A DNA stretch of 43,260 bases, from positions 1-43,260 of the forward strand of contig JAUNUR010000022.1 of NCBI GenBank assembly GCA_030538085.1, in the 5' to 3' direction. The translations under genes and the position numbers were made by a program. The notes beneath the pieces were generated by a model that did no database searches, had not been told where the DNA came from, and saw only the letters and a program-made list of their open reading frames with translations. Shown one piece after another: positions 9,575 to 17,221 of the stretch. Every line of letters starts with the position of its first letter. The first letter of the stretch is position 1. The stretch is from Pseudomonadota bacterium (lineage in GTDB: Bacteria; Pseudomonadota; Gammaproteobacteria; Burkholderiales; Burkholderiaceae_C).

Positions 9575-11416
9575 TCAGAACTGCCAGTGAAGGTTGAAGC
9601 CGAAGGTGGTGGAGGCCGTCTTGAAGCCCGACGGCTTGTGTACGGGAGCGCCGATGAAGAAGTCGTAGCTCAGGCCCTTGGCCGCGCCGCTGCCCGAGCC
9701 GCGCACGCCCAGCACGGCGCCGCCCAGGCTGCGTCCCAACTGCCATGGCGTGCTGGGGCCGCCGACGCGGCCATAGTCCAGCCCCAGGTAAAGCTCCAGA
9801 CCGGCTTGCGGGAGCTGCCAGCCGAGGTCATTGCGCAGCAGCCAGCCGCGTTCGCCCATCAGCGAGTTTTCGCCGTCGAAGCCGCGCACGGTGTAGCGCC
9901 CGCCAATGGCCATGCGGTCTTGCGGGGTCAGCGGCGTGCGGTGGGTTTGCCAGCGCCATTGGCCCTGGTAGCGGAATGGCTGATCACCAACGGTGAAGGG
10001 GATGTTGAGCGAGGCATCGGCAGTGATGAGCGCGAAGCGCGAGGTGCCTTCGCCAAAGCCTTCTTCGGGCGCGGCCAGGGTGCCGAAGGCGCCGGTGCCC
10101 CGCTTGTAGGCCACGTTCAGATCAAGGCTGGACTTGCCGAAGTATTCGCGGTGGCCGATCTGCGCGGCCCAGCCGCCGACGCGGCGGCGCTGTACCTCGA
10201 TTTCGGTGTCGTCGATGAAGTTGCGGCTGGTGCGGTGCCAGCCTTTGATGGTGGCCATGGTCTTGCGTTGCGCGTCGCGGTACAGCACGCGGCTGGCGAA
10301 CACCTCGGCGCCCGTGCCGTGACCACGGTAGACGTAGCTCTGGCTGGCGCCAGCCACGGTCTGGTGGTAGCGGTTGGCGTTCCAGTTGGCGCCCAGCGTC
10401 CAGTAGCCGAAGGGGATGCTGTAGGAGATGACGTGGCCCCGCGTGCCACGGGCCGAGCCGGCCAGGCCGTGATTGAGGCTGACGTAGAACAGGTCGTTCA
10501 GGCCCAGAGGGCTGTCGACGCTGAAGGTGATGCCGCCCTGGTATTTGCCGGTGCCGCGCGTGCCGCTGTCGTCGAGCGAGACGCCAAAACGCACGGGACG
10601 GCCTTGCTGGTAGGCCACTTGCAACTCGCTTTGGCCAAAGGCGGGCGCGCCAGCGGGCAGGCTGGCCGGGTCGGCGGGGACGATCTGGATGTCGGCGTCG
10701 GCCGTGGGCGCGCGTTTGAGGTTTTCCAGGCCTTGCTCGATGTCGCGCAGGTTCAGCAGCCGGCCCGCACCGGTGGGCAGGGCGGTGTACAGCCCCGCCG
10801 CGCCGATGTGCCGCCCACTGGTGGGTTCGGCGCCTTCGACGGCTTCGGCGGGTTTGGCGCGGATCGCCGTCACGTAGCCGGGCACGATGGTGATGTTGAG
10901 CACGCCGGATTTCAGGTCTTGCGCACCGGCCAGCGCCCGGCTGGTGATGTAGCCGCGATCAATGAGGTGGTTTTGCGCACGCTCCAGCAGCGTGTTGATG
11001 CCGTTGGCGCCCACGCAGCGGTCGATGGGGCTGTCGTCCACGCGTTGCCGCGAATCGGGCTCGCGGCTCATGAGGACCGCGGTGTCCAGCCCGCTCATCA
11101 GGGCCGGCGCAACGGCCTGCCCATCGGGGGCCTGAAACTGGATGCGGTGGAGGATGAAGCAGGGCGATTCGTCGCTTGGCAGGCGTGCGTAAGGGTTGGT
11201 GGGCGTGGCCACCGCTGGCGCCTCGGGCTGGCCGCGTTCGCTTTGCTGCTCGATGCGCTGCTGTTGTTCCTGCTGGCGCTCCTGCGCGCGACGCTGCTCG
11301 GCCACGGGGTCGGGCAGGTTGAGCTGAGGCGCTTGCGCCTGGGCCGCCATCGCGCACCCCATGCCCGCCGCGCATGTCCCGGCGCGCAAAATTCGTGATA
11401 GTTGCATAAGCCTCAT
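9575..11416 (-). CDS. Two-partner secretion outer-membrane transporter (TpsB, ShlB/FhaC/HecB family)
   Basis: Predicted 613-residue outer-membrane beta-barrel that exports the adjacent TpsA. It has an N-terminal signal peptide ending near AAQAQA, then a Gln/Glu/Arg-rich linker helix (about residues 38-62) like the plug helix of FhaC. A POTRA region follows (ESPCFILHRIQF and onward, roughly 75-240) with a conserved Cys pair (ESPCF, DRCVG). The remainder is a barrel. The barrel contains the loop-6 motif YTVRGFDGE near residue 507 and ends in Phe (FNLHWQF), the usual C-terminal signature for BamA-dependent insertion. Length fits the family (about 550-600). The gene lies directly 5' of tpsA on the same strand with an 82-nt gap, so the two are probably co-transcribed. 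The start ATG at 11416 has no good Shine-Dalgarno; a second ATG three codons in is possible. Confidence 0.95.
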   Translation of the reverse strand: MRLMQLSRILRAGTCAAGMGCAMAAQAQAPQLNLPDPVAEQRRAQERQQEQQQRIEQQSERGQPEAPAVATPTNPYARLPSDESPCFILHRIQFQAPDGQAVAPALMSGLDTAVLMSREPDSRQRVDDSPIDRCVGANGINTLLERAQNHLIDRGYITSRALAGAQDLKSGVLNITIVPGYVTAIRAKPAEAVEGAEPTSGRHIGAAGLYTALPTGAGRLLNLRDIEQGLENLKRAPTADADIQIVPADPASLPAGAPAFGQSELQVAYQQGRPVRFGVSLDDSGTRGTGKYQGGITFSVDSPLGLNDLFYVSLNHGLAGSARGTRGHVISYSIPFGYWTLGANWNANRYHQTVAGASQSYVYRGHGTGAEVFASRVLYRDAQRKTMATIKGWHRTSRNFIDDTEIEVQRRRVGGWAAQIGHREYFGKSSLDLNVAYKRGTGAFGTLAAPEEGFGEGTSRFALITADASLNIPFTVGDQPFRYQGQWRWQTHRTPLTPQDRMAIGGRYTVRGFDGENSLMGERGWLLRNDLGWQLPQAGLELYLGLDYGRVGGPSTPWQLGRSLGGAVLGVRGSGSGAAKGLSYDFFIGAPVHKPSGFKTASTTFGFNLHWQF

Positions 11417-11598
11417 GATGTGACTGTTTTTTTACTAAATTTTATGCGGTTTTTAAGGAGTCGGGACTCCGATCAATTCACGTTGTAGTGCTTTCGATAA
11501 GGGTGTGAGCACCTGCGGCGCGCGAGGGCGCACCGACTTGACTGGTGATGTGTGGCTGGCGCGGCGCAGCGGCGTTGCTTGTACTTGCGCCCGCTTTT

Positions 11599-11623
11599 GT
11601 GGGAGCGGGCTTGCCCGCGATGG
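11599..11623 (+). repeat. REP-like repeat unit (single copy)
   Basis: The unit GTGGGAGCGGGCTTGCCCGC matches one arm of the paired elements at 15908-15983 and 21633-21707. It can fold on itself (GCGGGC/GCCCGC). Here the second arm is missing. Confidence 0.75.
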
Positions 11624-11737
11624 CGGCGTTGCACATCCTCGCGATACCACCCGGTATCGCTGCGGTGTGCGCCTAGCCCTCGGGCCGAATCCATCACTTT
11701 CACCATGTTCCGAAATCTCTGTGCCGGCGTACCAGGC

Positions 11738-11767
11738 TTGGCAATCTGCGGATGCTATACATAAAAT
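11738..11767 (+). promoter_or_regulatory. Candidate sigma-70 promoter for the NlpC/P60 lipoprotein gene
   Basis: TTGGCA (-35) and TAAAAT (-10) are separated by 18 bases and lie 40 bases before the start codon. The -10 overlaps the left end of an imperfect inverted repeat, ATAGC ... GCGCTT ... AAGCGC, typical of the interspersed repeats in this window. Assigned by eye only. Confidence 0.4.
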
Positions 11768-11806
11768 AGCTTCCGGCGCTTATCCGGCAAGCGCGAAAGG
11801 CCTGAA

Positions 11807-12385
11807 ATGAGCATGACTTCATCGCCCGACCCATTCGCCCAGCGCCGCCACGTGCTGGCTGCCCTGGCCGTGGGCGCGCTGCTGGCCGGTTGCGGCAGCC
11901 GGCGCCCGGCCCCCAGCGCGCGGCGCGGTGGCGGCACCGTGGCGCGGCGCGCGCCGGTGCCAGTGCCTCCCTCGCGGCCACCGCTGGCGCTCGACCCCTC
12001 GGGGCGCGAAGCCAGCGTCGCGCAGGCCATGTTGCTGGTCAACACCCCCTACCGGTATGGCGGCAACACGCCCGATGGCGGCTTTGACTGCAGCGGTCTG
12101 GTGCATTACGTGTACGGCCGGGTCACCGATGGCGCCACGCGCCTGCCGCGCAGCACGGCGCAGTGGGCCGCGGTCACCCAGCCGGTCGATGAAAGCCGGC
12201 TGCAACGCGGCGACCTGGTGTTCTTCAACACCAGCGGCGCGCCGTTCTCGCACATGGGCATCTACGTGGGTGGCGCGCAATTCGTGCATGCGCCGTCCAG
12301 CGGCGGCACGGTGCGCAAGGACAGCCTGAACAGCCGCTATTTCGCACCGCGCTATCTGGGCGCGCGCAGCGTGTTCGCGGCCTGA
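11807..12385 (+). CDS. NlpC/P60 family lipoprotein (cell-wall endopeptidase)
   Basis: Predicted 192-residue outer-membrane lipoprotein that cuts peptidoglycan stem peptides. A lipobox LLAGC puts the lipidated cysteine at residue 29. The rest is a Pro/Arg-rich linker and an NlpC/P60 domain (about 70-190). The catalytic Cys95 is in GGFDCSGLV, His149 is in SHMGIYVGG, and a third polar residue, His161, is in FVHAPSSGG. These match the Cys-His-His papain-like triad of the family (Spr/NlpC type). An alternative start two codons in (Met3) would not affect the signal. The gene stands alone with its own promoter and a downstream terminator. The start of a repeat element overlaps its stop codon. Confidence 0.9.
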   Translation: MSMTSSPDPFAQRRHVLAALAVGALLAGCGSRRPAPSARRGGGTVARRAPVPVPPSRPPLALDPSGREASVAQAMLLVNTPYRYGGNTPDGGFDCSGLVHYVYGRVTDGATRLPRSTAQWAAVTQPVDESRLQRGDLVFFNTSGAPFSHMGIYVGGAQFVHAPSSGGTVRKDSLNSRYFAPRYLGARSVFAA

Positions 12386-12417
12386 GAGGCTGTCCTCAAA
12401 CTCCTCGCGCCGCGCTC
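12383..12417 (+). repeat. Interspersed repeat, copy 1 (stop-codon-overlapping family)
   Basis: The motif AGGCTGTCCTCAAACTCCTC continues to CGCGCCGCGCT and begins at the TGA stop of the NlpC/P60 gene. Nearly the same 35 bases overlap the dcd stop at 16670-16704, and a diverged copy lies at 27754. Confidence 0.7.
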
Positions 12418-12458
12418 CAACCCGCCGCGTTCGCCGCCCCGCCCTACAATCGCGCCCG

Positions 12459-12496
12459 CCAGACCGCTGCCCCGGCGGTCTGGCGTTTTTTGTTTT
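12459..12496 (+). terminator. Rho-independent terminator
   Basis: A perfect 9-bp stem CCAGACCGC / GCGGTCTGG with a 7-nt loop is followed by CGTTTTTTGTTTT. It sits 74 bases past the NlpC/P60 stop and just before the BMP gene. It ends the lipoprotein transcript and leaves almost no room for a separate downstream promoter, so it may instead act as a leader attenuator. Confidence 0.75.
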
Positions 12497-12518
12497 CGGG
12501 GCCATGTAGAGGAACACC

Positions 12519-13592
12519 ATGTACAAAAACCTCGCCGCCACGCTCGTGGCCGCTTGCTGTTCATTCCCCGCTTTCGCCCAGCCCGCCACCGCACCCGTCA
12601 AGGCCGCGTGGGTGTACGTCACGCCGCTTACCGAGGCCGGCTGGTCACGCCAGCATGACGAGGGCCGCCGCGCGGTCGAGCGCGCCCTGGGCGCGCAGGT
12701 GCAAACCACCTATGTCGAGAACGTGGCCGAGGGCGCCGACGCCGAGCGCGTGATCCGCGACCTGGCGGTGCAGGGCCACCAGGTCATCTTCACGCCCAGC
12801 TTCGGCTACATGGAGCCGACGCTGAAGGTGGCGCGCGACTTTCCCGCCGTGAGGTTCGAATCCATCACCGGCTACAAGCAGGCGCCCAACGTGGCCACCG
12901 CCAACGCGCGCTATTACGAGGGGCGCTACCTGGCCGGCATCGCCGCCGGGCGCATGACGAAGTCGAACCAGGCGGGCTACGTGGCGGGCTTTCCGATCCC
13001 CGAGGTGCTGCAGGGCATCAACGCCTTCACGCTGGGCATGCGCAGCGTGAACCCGAAGGCCGAGGTCAAGGTCATCTGGCTGAACGAGTGGTTCAACCCG
13101 CCGCGCGAGCGCGACGCCGCCATCACGCTGATGAACCAGGGCGCCGACGTGCTGGCCCAGCACACCGGCTCCAACGCCGTGATGATCGCCGCCGAAGAGC
13201 GCGGCAAGCTGGCCGTGGCCTACCACTCCGACATGCGCAAGGTGGCACCCACGGCGCAAATCGCCGCCATCACGCACCAATGGGGCGACTACTACACGCG
13301 GCGCGTGCGGGCGGTGCGGGACGGCACTTGGCGCAGCGCCAACCTGTGGGGCGGCGTGAAGGAAGGCATGATCCGCGTCGATGCCTTCGGCCCCAAGGTG
13401 CCCGCCGCCGTGCAGCGCGAGGTACTGGCGCGCCAGCAGGACATCGCCGCCGGCCGGCTGCACCCGTTCAGCGGCCCCATCACCGACAGCGAAGGCCACG
13501 CGCGCGCCGCGCGCGGCCAGGCGCTAGACGACGCGGGCATTCTGTCGATGGACTGGCTGGCCCAAGGCGTGGTCACGCCGCTGCCGCGCTAG
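12519..13592 (+). CDS. BMP-family periplasmic substrate-binding protein (PnrA/Med-like)
   Basis: Predicted 357-residue periplasmic binding protein of the basic membrane protein family, whose studied members bind purine nucleosides or related ligands for an ABC importer. The signal peptide is cut near AFA-Q21. Family features are AAWVYVTPLTEAGWSRQHDEG at the N-lobe start, the GYMEPTLKVARDFP segment, and ARYYEGRYLAGIAAGRMTKS, followed by GYVAGFPIPEVLQGINAFTLG. A good Shine-Dalgarno, AGAGGAA, precedes ATG 12519. No permease or ATPase gene is adjacent, so the partner importer must be elsewhere or this is an orphan binding protein. The substrate cannot be told from the sequence. Confidence 0.88.
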   Translation: MYKNLAATLVAACCSFPAFAQPATAPVKAAWVYVTPLTEAGWSRQHDEGRRAVERALGAQVQTTYVENVAEGADAERVIRDLAVQGHQVIFTPSFGYMEPTLKVARDFPAVRFESITGYKQAPNVATANARYYEGRYLAGIAAGRMTKSNQAGYVAGFPIPEVLQGINAFTLGMRSVNPKAEVKVIWLNEWFNPPRERDAAITLMNQGADVLAQHTGSNAVMIAAEERGKLAVAYHSDMRKVAPTAQIAAITHQWGDYYTRRVRAVRDGTWRSANLWGGVKEGMIRVDAFGPKVPAAVQREVLARQQDIAAGRLHPFSGPITDSEGHARAARGQALDDAGILSMDWLAQGVVTPLPR

Positions 13593-13605
13593 CGCGTGCC
13601 ATGAA

Positions 13606-13634
13606 CCCACGACATTTACAGTAAATTGCGTGGG
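13606..13634. other. Interrupted palindrome downstream of the BMP gene
   Basis: CCCACG-ac-ATTTAC-a-GTAAAT-tg-CGTGGG forms a near-perfect 29-base palindrome 14 bases after the BMP stop. A second, 12-bp perfect palindrome (CGGTGGCCACCG) follows at 13656-13667. They may be protein-binding sites or mRNA 3' structures; no T-tract follows the first. Confidence 0.4.
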
Positions 13635-13703
13635 CAGCAGTGGCAACCGCGGCTTCGGTGGCCACCGTGGTGGTTTTGAGCAATGATGCTCACCGATACA
13701 GTT

Positions 13704-13734
13704 GAGAAAGGGCTTGCGCCAGGCCCTTTTTCTC
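13704..13734 (+). terminator. Rho-independent terminator between convergent genes
   Basis: GAGAAAGGGC / GCCCTTTTTCTC arms around a short loop, with T-rich right and A-rich left arms, can end transcripts from both sides. The BMP gene ends to the left and the minus-strand binding-protein gene ends at 13748. Confidence 0.7.
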
Positions 13735-13747
13735 ATGACAAGCTGCT

Positions 13748-14566
13748 TTAGCGCGCGCGAATGTCGTAGGTCACATACTTGCGGATGATTGCAGTAATCG
13801 TTCCATCCCTCTTCAAGGCTCTAATTGCCTCATTGATGGTCTGATGCAACTCCTTATTTCCCTTGTTCATTCCGATACCAGCACCGCTGACGAGCACTCC
13901 CTCCATCGCCAGCTCGGTATTTGCCTGCATGAACTCACTGCCTTCCTTCGTTCTAATGAATGCATACTCGGACTCGACCGTATCTGTCAGTGTGGCGTCC
14001 AGTTTTCCCGCCACCAGTAGCGGATAAATTTCGGTTTGCGTCTTGAGCGATACCACCTCCACGCCTGCTGGCTTCCAATGCTCCAGGGCGAAAGCCTCGT
14101 GGGCCGCACCGGCCTGCACGCCCACGCGTTTGCCCTTGAGGGCCTGTGCAGTGGGCCGCAGCTTGGCGCTCTTGGCACTGATGAGGGTCGGAATCTTCAT
14201 GTACAACCGATCCGAAAACTCTATCTGCTCCTTGCGCGCGTTGGTAATCGTGATCGAAGCCAGCGCGCCGTCGATTTTATTGGCCTGCACGGCGGGGATG
14301 AGTTGATCGAACGGCATGTCGGTCCATTTGCAGCGTACTTTCAAGTATGCGCAAATAGCCTCACCAATATCAATGTCCAGACCGGCGAGTTTGCCCTGGG
14401 CATTTTTGTATTCATAAGGCTGATAGCCCGATTCGGTACCAAAATGCAATTCAGTCAGGGCTGCCGAATGCGTACCAGAACGGTTTGGCTGAGCCTGTGC
14501 GAGCACAGGCCCACACAGACTTGTCAACGAGGCAAGCGCGACGATGGAGAAAAAACGGCTAAGCAT
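13748..14566 (-). CDS. Amino-acid-type ABC transporter periplasmic binding protein (SBP_bac_3 family)
   Basis: Predicted 272-residue periplasmic receptor resembling lysine/arginine/ornithine- or histidine-binding proteins (ArgT/HisJ group). The signal peptide ends near VLAQA. The mature part starts LHFGTESGYQPYEYKNAQGKLAGLDIDI, the typical N-lobe signature. It also has FDQLIPAVQANKIDGALASITIT (ligand loop with T and R downstream), GKRVGVQAGAAHEAF (hinge region) and the C-terminal GIGMNKGNKELHQTINEAI. A perfect GGAGG Shine-Dalgarno precedes the ATG. The gene is visibly more AT-rich than its neighbours and has no permease or ATPase beside it, which hints at separate acquisition. The exact ligand is not determined. 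Confidence 0.9.
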   Translation of the reverse strand: MLSRFFSIVALASLTSLCGPVLAQAQPNRSGTHSAALTELHFGTESGYQPYEYKNAQGKLAGLDIDIGEAICAYLKVRCKWTDMPFDQLIPAVQANKIDGALASITITNARKEQIEFSDRLYMKIPTLISAKSAKLRPTAQALKGKRVGVQAGAAHEAFALEHWKPAGVEVVSLKTQTEIYPLLVAGKLDATLTDTVESEYAFIRTKEGSEFMQANTELAMEGVLVSGAGIGMNKGNKELHQTINEAIRALKRDGTITAIIRKYVTYDIRAR

Positions 14567-14993
14567 GGATTTACCTCCAAAAAATTTGAATTGGTAGAAA
14601 CGTCGAAGGATTTATAGCCAGAAAAGCTGCCCACCCAGTTCGGTGTTTACGTGTAGGGCTTGCTCGTAAAGCGGTACTTTTTGGCAATTGTTCGGTTGCT
14701 GCACAGCTTTCAGCGATGCAACATGCACTCAGCCTGGAAGAGGCGGTTGACTGCTTTGTCACCCTTGGGGCCCCCGCATGAGCACTGACTTTTCCGGTTT
14801 CGATCAGGCTCATTCGTTTGGCAAGCACGCTGTGCACCCGATCGCGCCGCGCTGGCTCGCCGCTCAAGCGGCTTTGCTCACCCTTGTTTGAAACGCCCAA
14901 CGCAGCACGCTTGTGCGGGGAGCCGGCGCCGCACGGCCGCAGGCTGCTGCTCATGGCGCTTGCGGACATCGAACACGCCAGATGCCGCGCGCG
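14567..14993. other. 427-base region without a supported gene
   Basis: The left third is AT-rich and lies upstream of the SBP_bac_3 gene, so it should hold its promoter. The rest is GC-rich and contains a minus-strand open frame of 132 codons (14571-14969) with no recognisable domain, no hydrophobic segment and no good ribosome-binding site. It could be a decayed gene or random frame; I do not call it a gene. Confidence 0.4.
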
Positions 14994-15554
14994 TCACGCC
15001 GCCAGCAGCTCGGCCTGCTGGCGCAACTGCTCGGCCACCGCGTCGAAAGGCGCGATCTCGCCGCTGGCGCGCGCCAGCAGCATGGCGCCCTGCATGCCCG
15101 CCATCAGCAAGGCGGCGAACGAGCCAGCCCGCGCCGCCGGGAAGCCGCCCGCCTTGAGCGCGGCGGCCAGCGTGCCCGTCCACTGCTCAAAAGCCCGTCT
15201 GCAATCCTGCTGCAGGCGCGTTGAGTCCGCGGCCACCACCACGGCCGCCACGGGACAGCCGGAATCGCAGTCGTCGCGCAGCAGGCGGCTGCGCCACAGG
15301 GTCAGCGCCTCGCTCACCACCACCTCGGCAGGCTGCCCATGCAGCGCCTGCAACTGGTCGTCCAGCCGGATGCTGAAGTCTTCCAGCACGGCCCCGATCA
15401 GCTCGGCCTTGCCGCCGGGAAAGTGGTGATAGATGGAGCCGCGCGAGGTGCCCGTCAGCGCCAGCACTTCCGAAAACGCCGTCGCGTGCAGCCCCCGGCG
15501 CGACAGCACCTGGGTGGCTCCTTCGACCATTTTCTGGCGCACGTTCTTGCGCAT
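14994..15554 (-). CDS. TetR/AcrR family transcriptional regulator (LmrA/YxaF-like)
   Basis: Predicted 186-residue repressor. The N-terminal helix-turn-helix spans about residues 3-50 (ATQVLSRRGLHATAF, then LTGTSRGSIYHHFPGGKAELI). The C-terminal ligand domain contains SGCPVAAVVVA, typical of the LmrA/YxaF-like subgroup that controls efflux or detoxification genes. I chose ATG at 15554 because AGGAAAG lies about 8 bases upstream; a GTG seven codons earlier (15575) is the alternative. Its own upstream region contains a perfect palindrome (15631-15646), a candidate operator. No efflux or enzyme gene is divergent from it nearby, so the regulated target is unknown. Confidence 0.88.
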   Translation of the reverse strand: MRKNVRQKMVEGATQVLSRRGLHATAFSEVLALTGTSRGSIYHHFPGGKAELIGAVLEDFSIRLDDQLQALHGQPAEVVVSEALTLWRSRLLRDDCDSGCPVAAVVVAADSTRLQQDCRRAFEQWTGTLAAALKAGGFPAARAGSFAALLMAGMQGAMLLARASGEIAPFDAVAEQLRQQAELLAA

Positions 15555-15630
15555 GACCGCCACTTTCCTGCTCACTCGAAATCATTAAGATTCAAAGTGC
15601 GGCAGCATATCAGCGAGTCTCTGGATTCAC

Positions 15631-15646
15631 TATGTCATTCGACATA
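15631..15646. promoter_or_regulatory. Candidate TetR operator
   Basis: TATGTC-ATTC-GACATA has perfect 6-bp arms and lies 77 bases upstream of the tetR start. TetR-family repressors usually bind such palindromes in their own promoter. Inference from position and symmetry. Confidence 0.4.
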
Positions 15647-15907
15647 ATGCGTTACCAAATATAGCTTTACAGCTATCTGTTTTATAGCTTTCTCTGCTCT
15701 TTCGGGGCACCACGGTTGACAGCGTGATGCCGCATGCGGGCTGCATGGGTTGCCCCGCCCTTCACCTTGGCGGCGACAGCCAGCCCAGCCCCTTCAAGCT
15801 GGTCAGGCTGCCCTATCGCCTTCACGCCACCACGCAGCGACCGCGTGGGCGTGCGCGCCATCATTTCTCAAGCAAAATAGCTTGATCAAGAAGTCTCAGC
15901 TACGGCT

Positions 15908-15983
15908 TGTAGGAGCGGCCTTGGCCGCGATGGCAGCGTTTCGCCCTGAGCCAAGGCTTATCGCGGGCAAGCCCGCTCCCACA
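15908..15983 (-). repeat. Paired REP (BIME-like) element
   Basis: Two related REP units in opposite orientation (GTAGGAGCGGCCTTGGCCGC and GCGGGCAAGCCCGCTCCCAC) flank a central TTTCGCCCTGAGCCAAGGC. The whole 76 bases recur almost exactly, inverted, at 21633-21707. Confidence 0.85.
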
Positions 15984-16040
15984 AAAAACGATGGAAAACC
16001 GCGTGCATGCATGCACGCTCTGAAACTCGTTGATAAGCAA

Positions 16041-16090
16041 GCAAAATAGCGGCCTGAAGCGCACATGATCAGCGCAACCAGCTATCAAAA
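16041..16090. repeat. Short interspersed inverted repeat upstream of dcd
   Basis: AAAATAGC ... GCGC ... GCGC ... GCTATCAAAA forms an imperfect inverted repeat 15 bases upstream of the dcd start. It resembles the other ATAGC/GCTAT elements in this window. The dcd promoter must lie in or before it. Confidence 0.5.
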
Positions 16091-16105
16091 TCAGAGTAAT
16101 CCGAC

Positions 16106-16669
<564 letters not shown>

Positions 16670-16672
<3 letters not shown>

Positions 16673-16704
16673 GAGGCTGCCCCCAAACTCCTCGCGCCGC
16701 GCTT
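16670..16704 (+). repeat. Interspersed repeat, copy 2
   Basis: Begins at the dcd stop codon with GAGAGGCTGCCCCCAAACTC and continues CTCGCGCCGCGCTT. It differs at only a few bases from the copy at the NlpC/P60 stop (12383-12417). Confidence 0.7.
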
Positions 16705-16810
16705 GTCCGCCGTATCGCCGCACGGCGACGACGCGGTTCGCATTTTTCCTACACCAGCCATCGCCACTGGCCGGGTTGCCGCCACGGCCCGCGTTCGTAG
16801 CATTCAACAC

Positions 16811-17125
16811 ATGGTTACGAACACGCACACCCCCGACATCCAGGACACACTTTCGCCCGCCGCATGGATGCGGTCAAAGCGCGGACAAACCATCGGTTCA
16901 ATCAGTTCAGACGACTTGATAGCGCTGATTTCGCCAGAGCGCCTGGTTGTCTTCATCGGCTTGCTGGCCGTCGTCGTGCTGCTGCTGGCGTCGATAGCCG
17001 GGGTGGCGCGAGCGCAGGTGCGCAAGGGCCACGACTTCCGGTTTGCCGAGCAGACGGCACCCGTGCTGGCCGATGCGGTCTACACCGACGAGGCCCGCGT
17101 GGGCGTGGTAGCACTGAGCAACTGA
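16811..17125 (+). CDS. Small putative single-pass membrane protein, function unknown
   Basis: A 104-residue open frame from ATG 16811. I do not recognise a family. It has a polar N-terminus, then a strong hydrophobic segment (about residues 45-67, LVVFIGLLAVVVLLLASIAGVA) and a polar tail ending VGVVALSN. One transmembrane helix with a periplasmic or cytoplasmic tail of about 35 residues is predicted. There is no good Shine-Dalgarno, and the frame extends upstream to 16703 into a repeat, so the start is uncertain. It lies between dcd and the convergent ornithine-cyclodeaminase-family gene. It may be real or a chance frame. Confidence 0.42.
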   Translation: MVTNTHTPDIQDTLSPAAWMRSKRGQTIGSISSDDLIALISPERLVVFIGLLAVVVLLLASIAGVARAQVRKGHDFRFAEQTAPVLADAVYTDEARVGVVALSN

Positions 17126-17221
17126 GCAGCCACGCCGCTCTTGGGCCATTGGCAAGCGCGATAACGAAGCAGCGCGCCGCGCACACGCCCAGGCACCCGC
17201 GCGGGGACTGTGAACAGGCTC

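Larger units (their letters stand above)
11417..11806. other. Intergenic region between divergent tpsB and NlpC/P60 genes
   Basis: 390 bases without a convincing gene. The tpsB-proximal 60 bases are AT-rich, with a short palindrome GGAGTC-GG-GACTCC near 11457-11470, and probably hold the tpsBA promoter. The centre carries one REP-like unit, and the right end holds the promoter for the lipoprotein gene. Small ORFs here overlap the repeat and have no recognisable features. Confidence 0.6.
15555..16105. other. 551-base intergenic region made mostly of inverted repeats
   Basis: From left to right it holds the tetR leader, a TATGTC-attc-GACATA palindrome, and ATAGCT-ttac-AGCTAT at 15661-15676. 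Then come a GC-rich patch with a 60-codon minus-strand frame of no recognisable family, a REP pair at 15908-15983, and an ATAGC/GCTAT repeat ending 15 bases before dcd. No supported gene. Confidence 0.6.

Noticed and set aside
11453-11706. Minus-strand small ORFs upstream of tpsB
   Set aside because: They cover the REP unit and AT-rich promoter region, have no ribosome-binding site and no recognisable feature.
14571-14969. Minus-strand 132-codon frame between the SBP gene and tetR
   Set aside because: No domain, no signal, no membrane segment and no ribosome-binding site. I had a vague sense of similar text in related genomes but cannot support it.
15682-15864. Minus-strand 60-codon frame in the repeat-rich spacer
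   Set aside because: No ribosome-binding site or recognised family; flanked by repeats.
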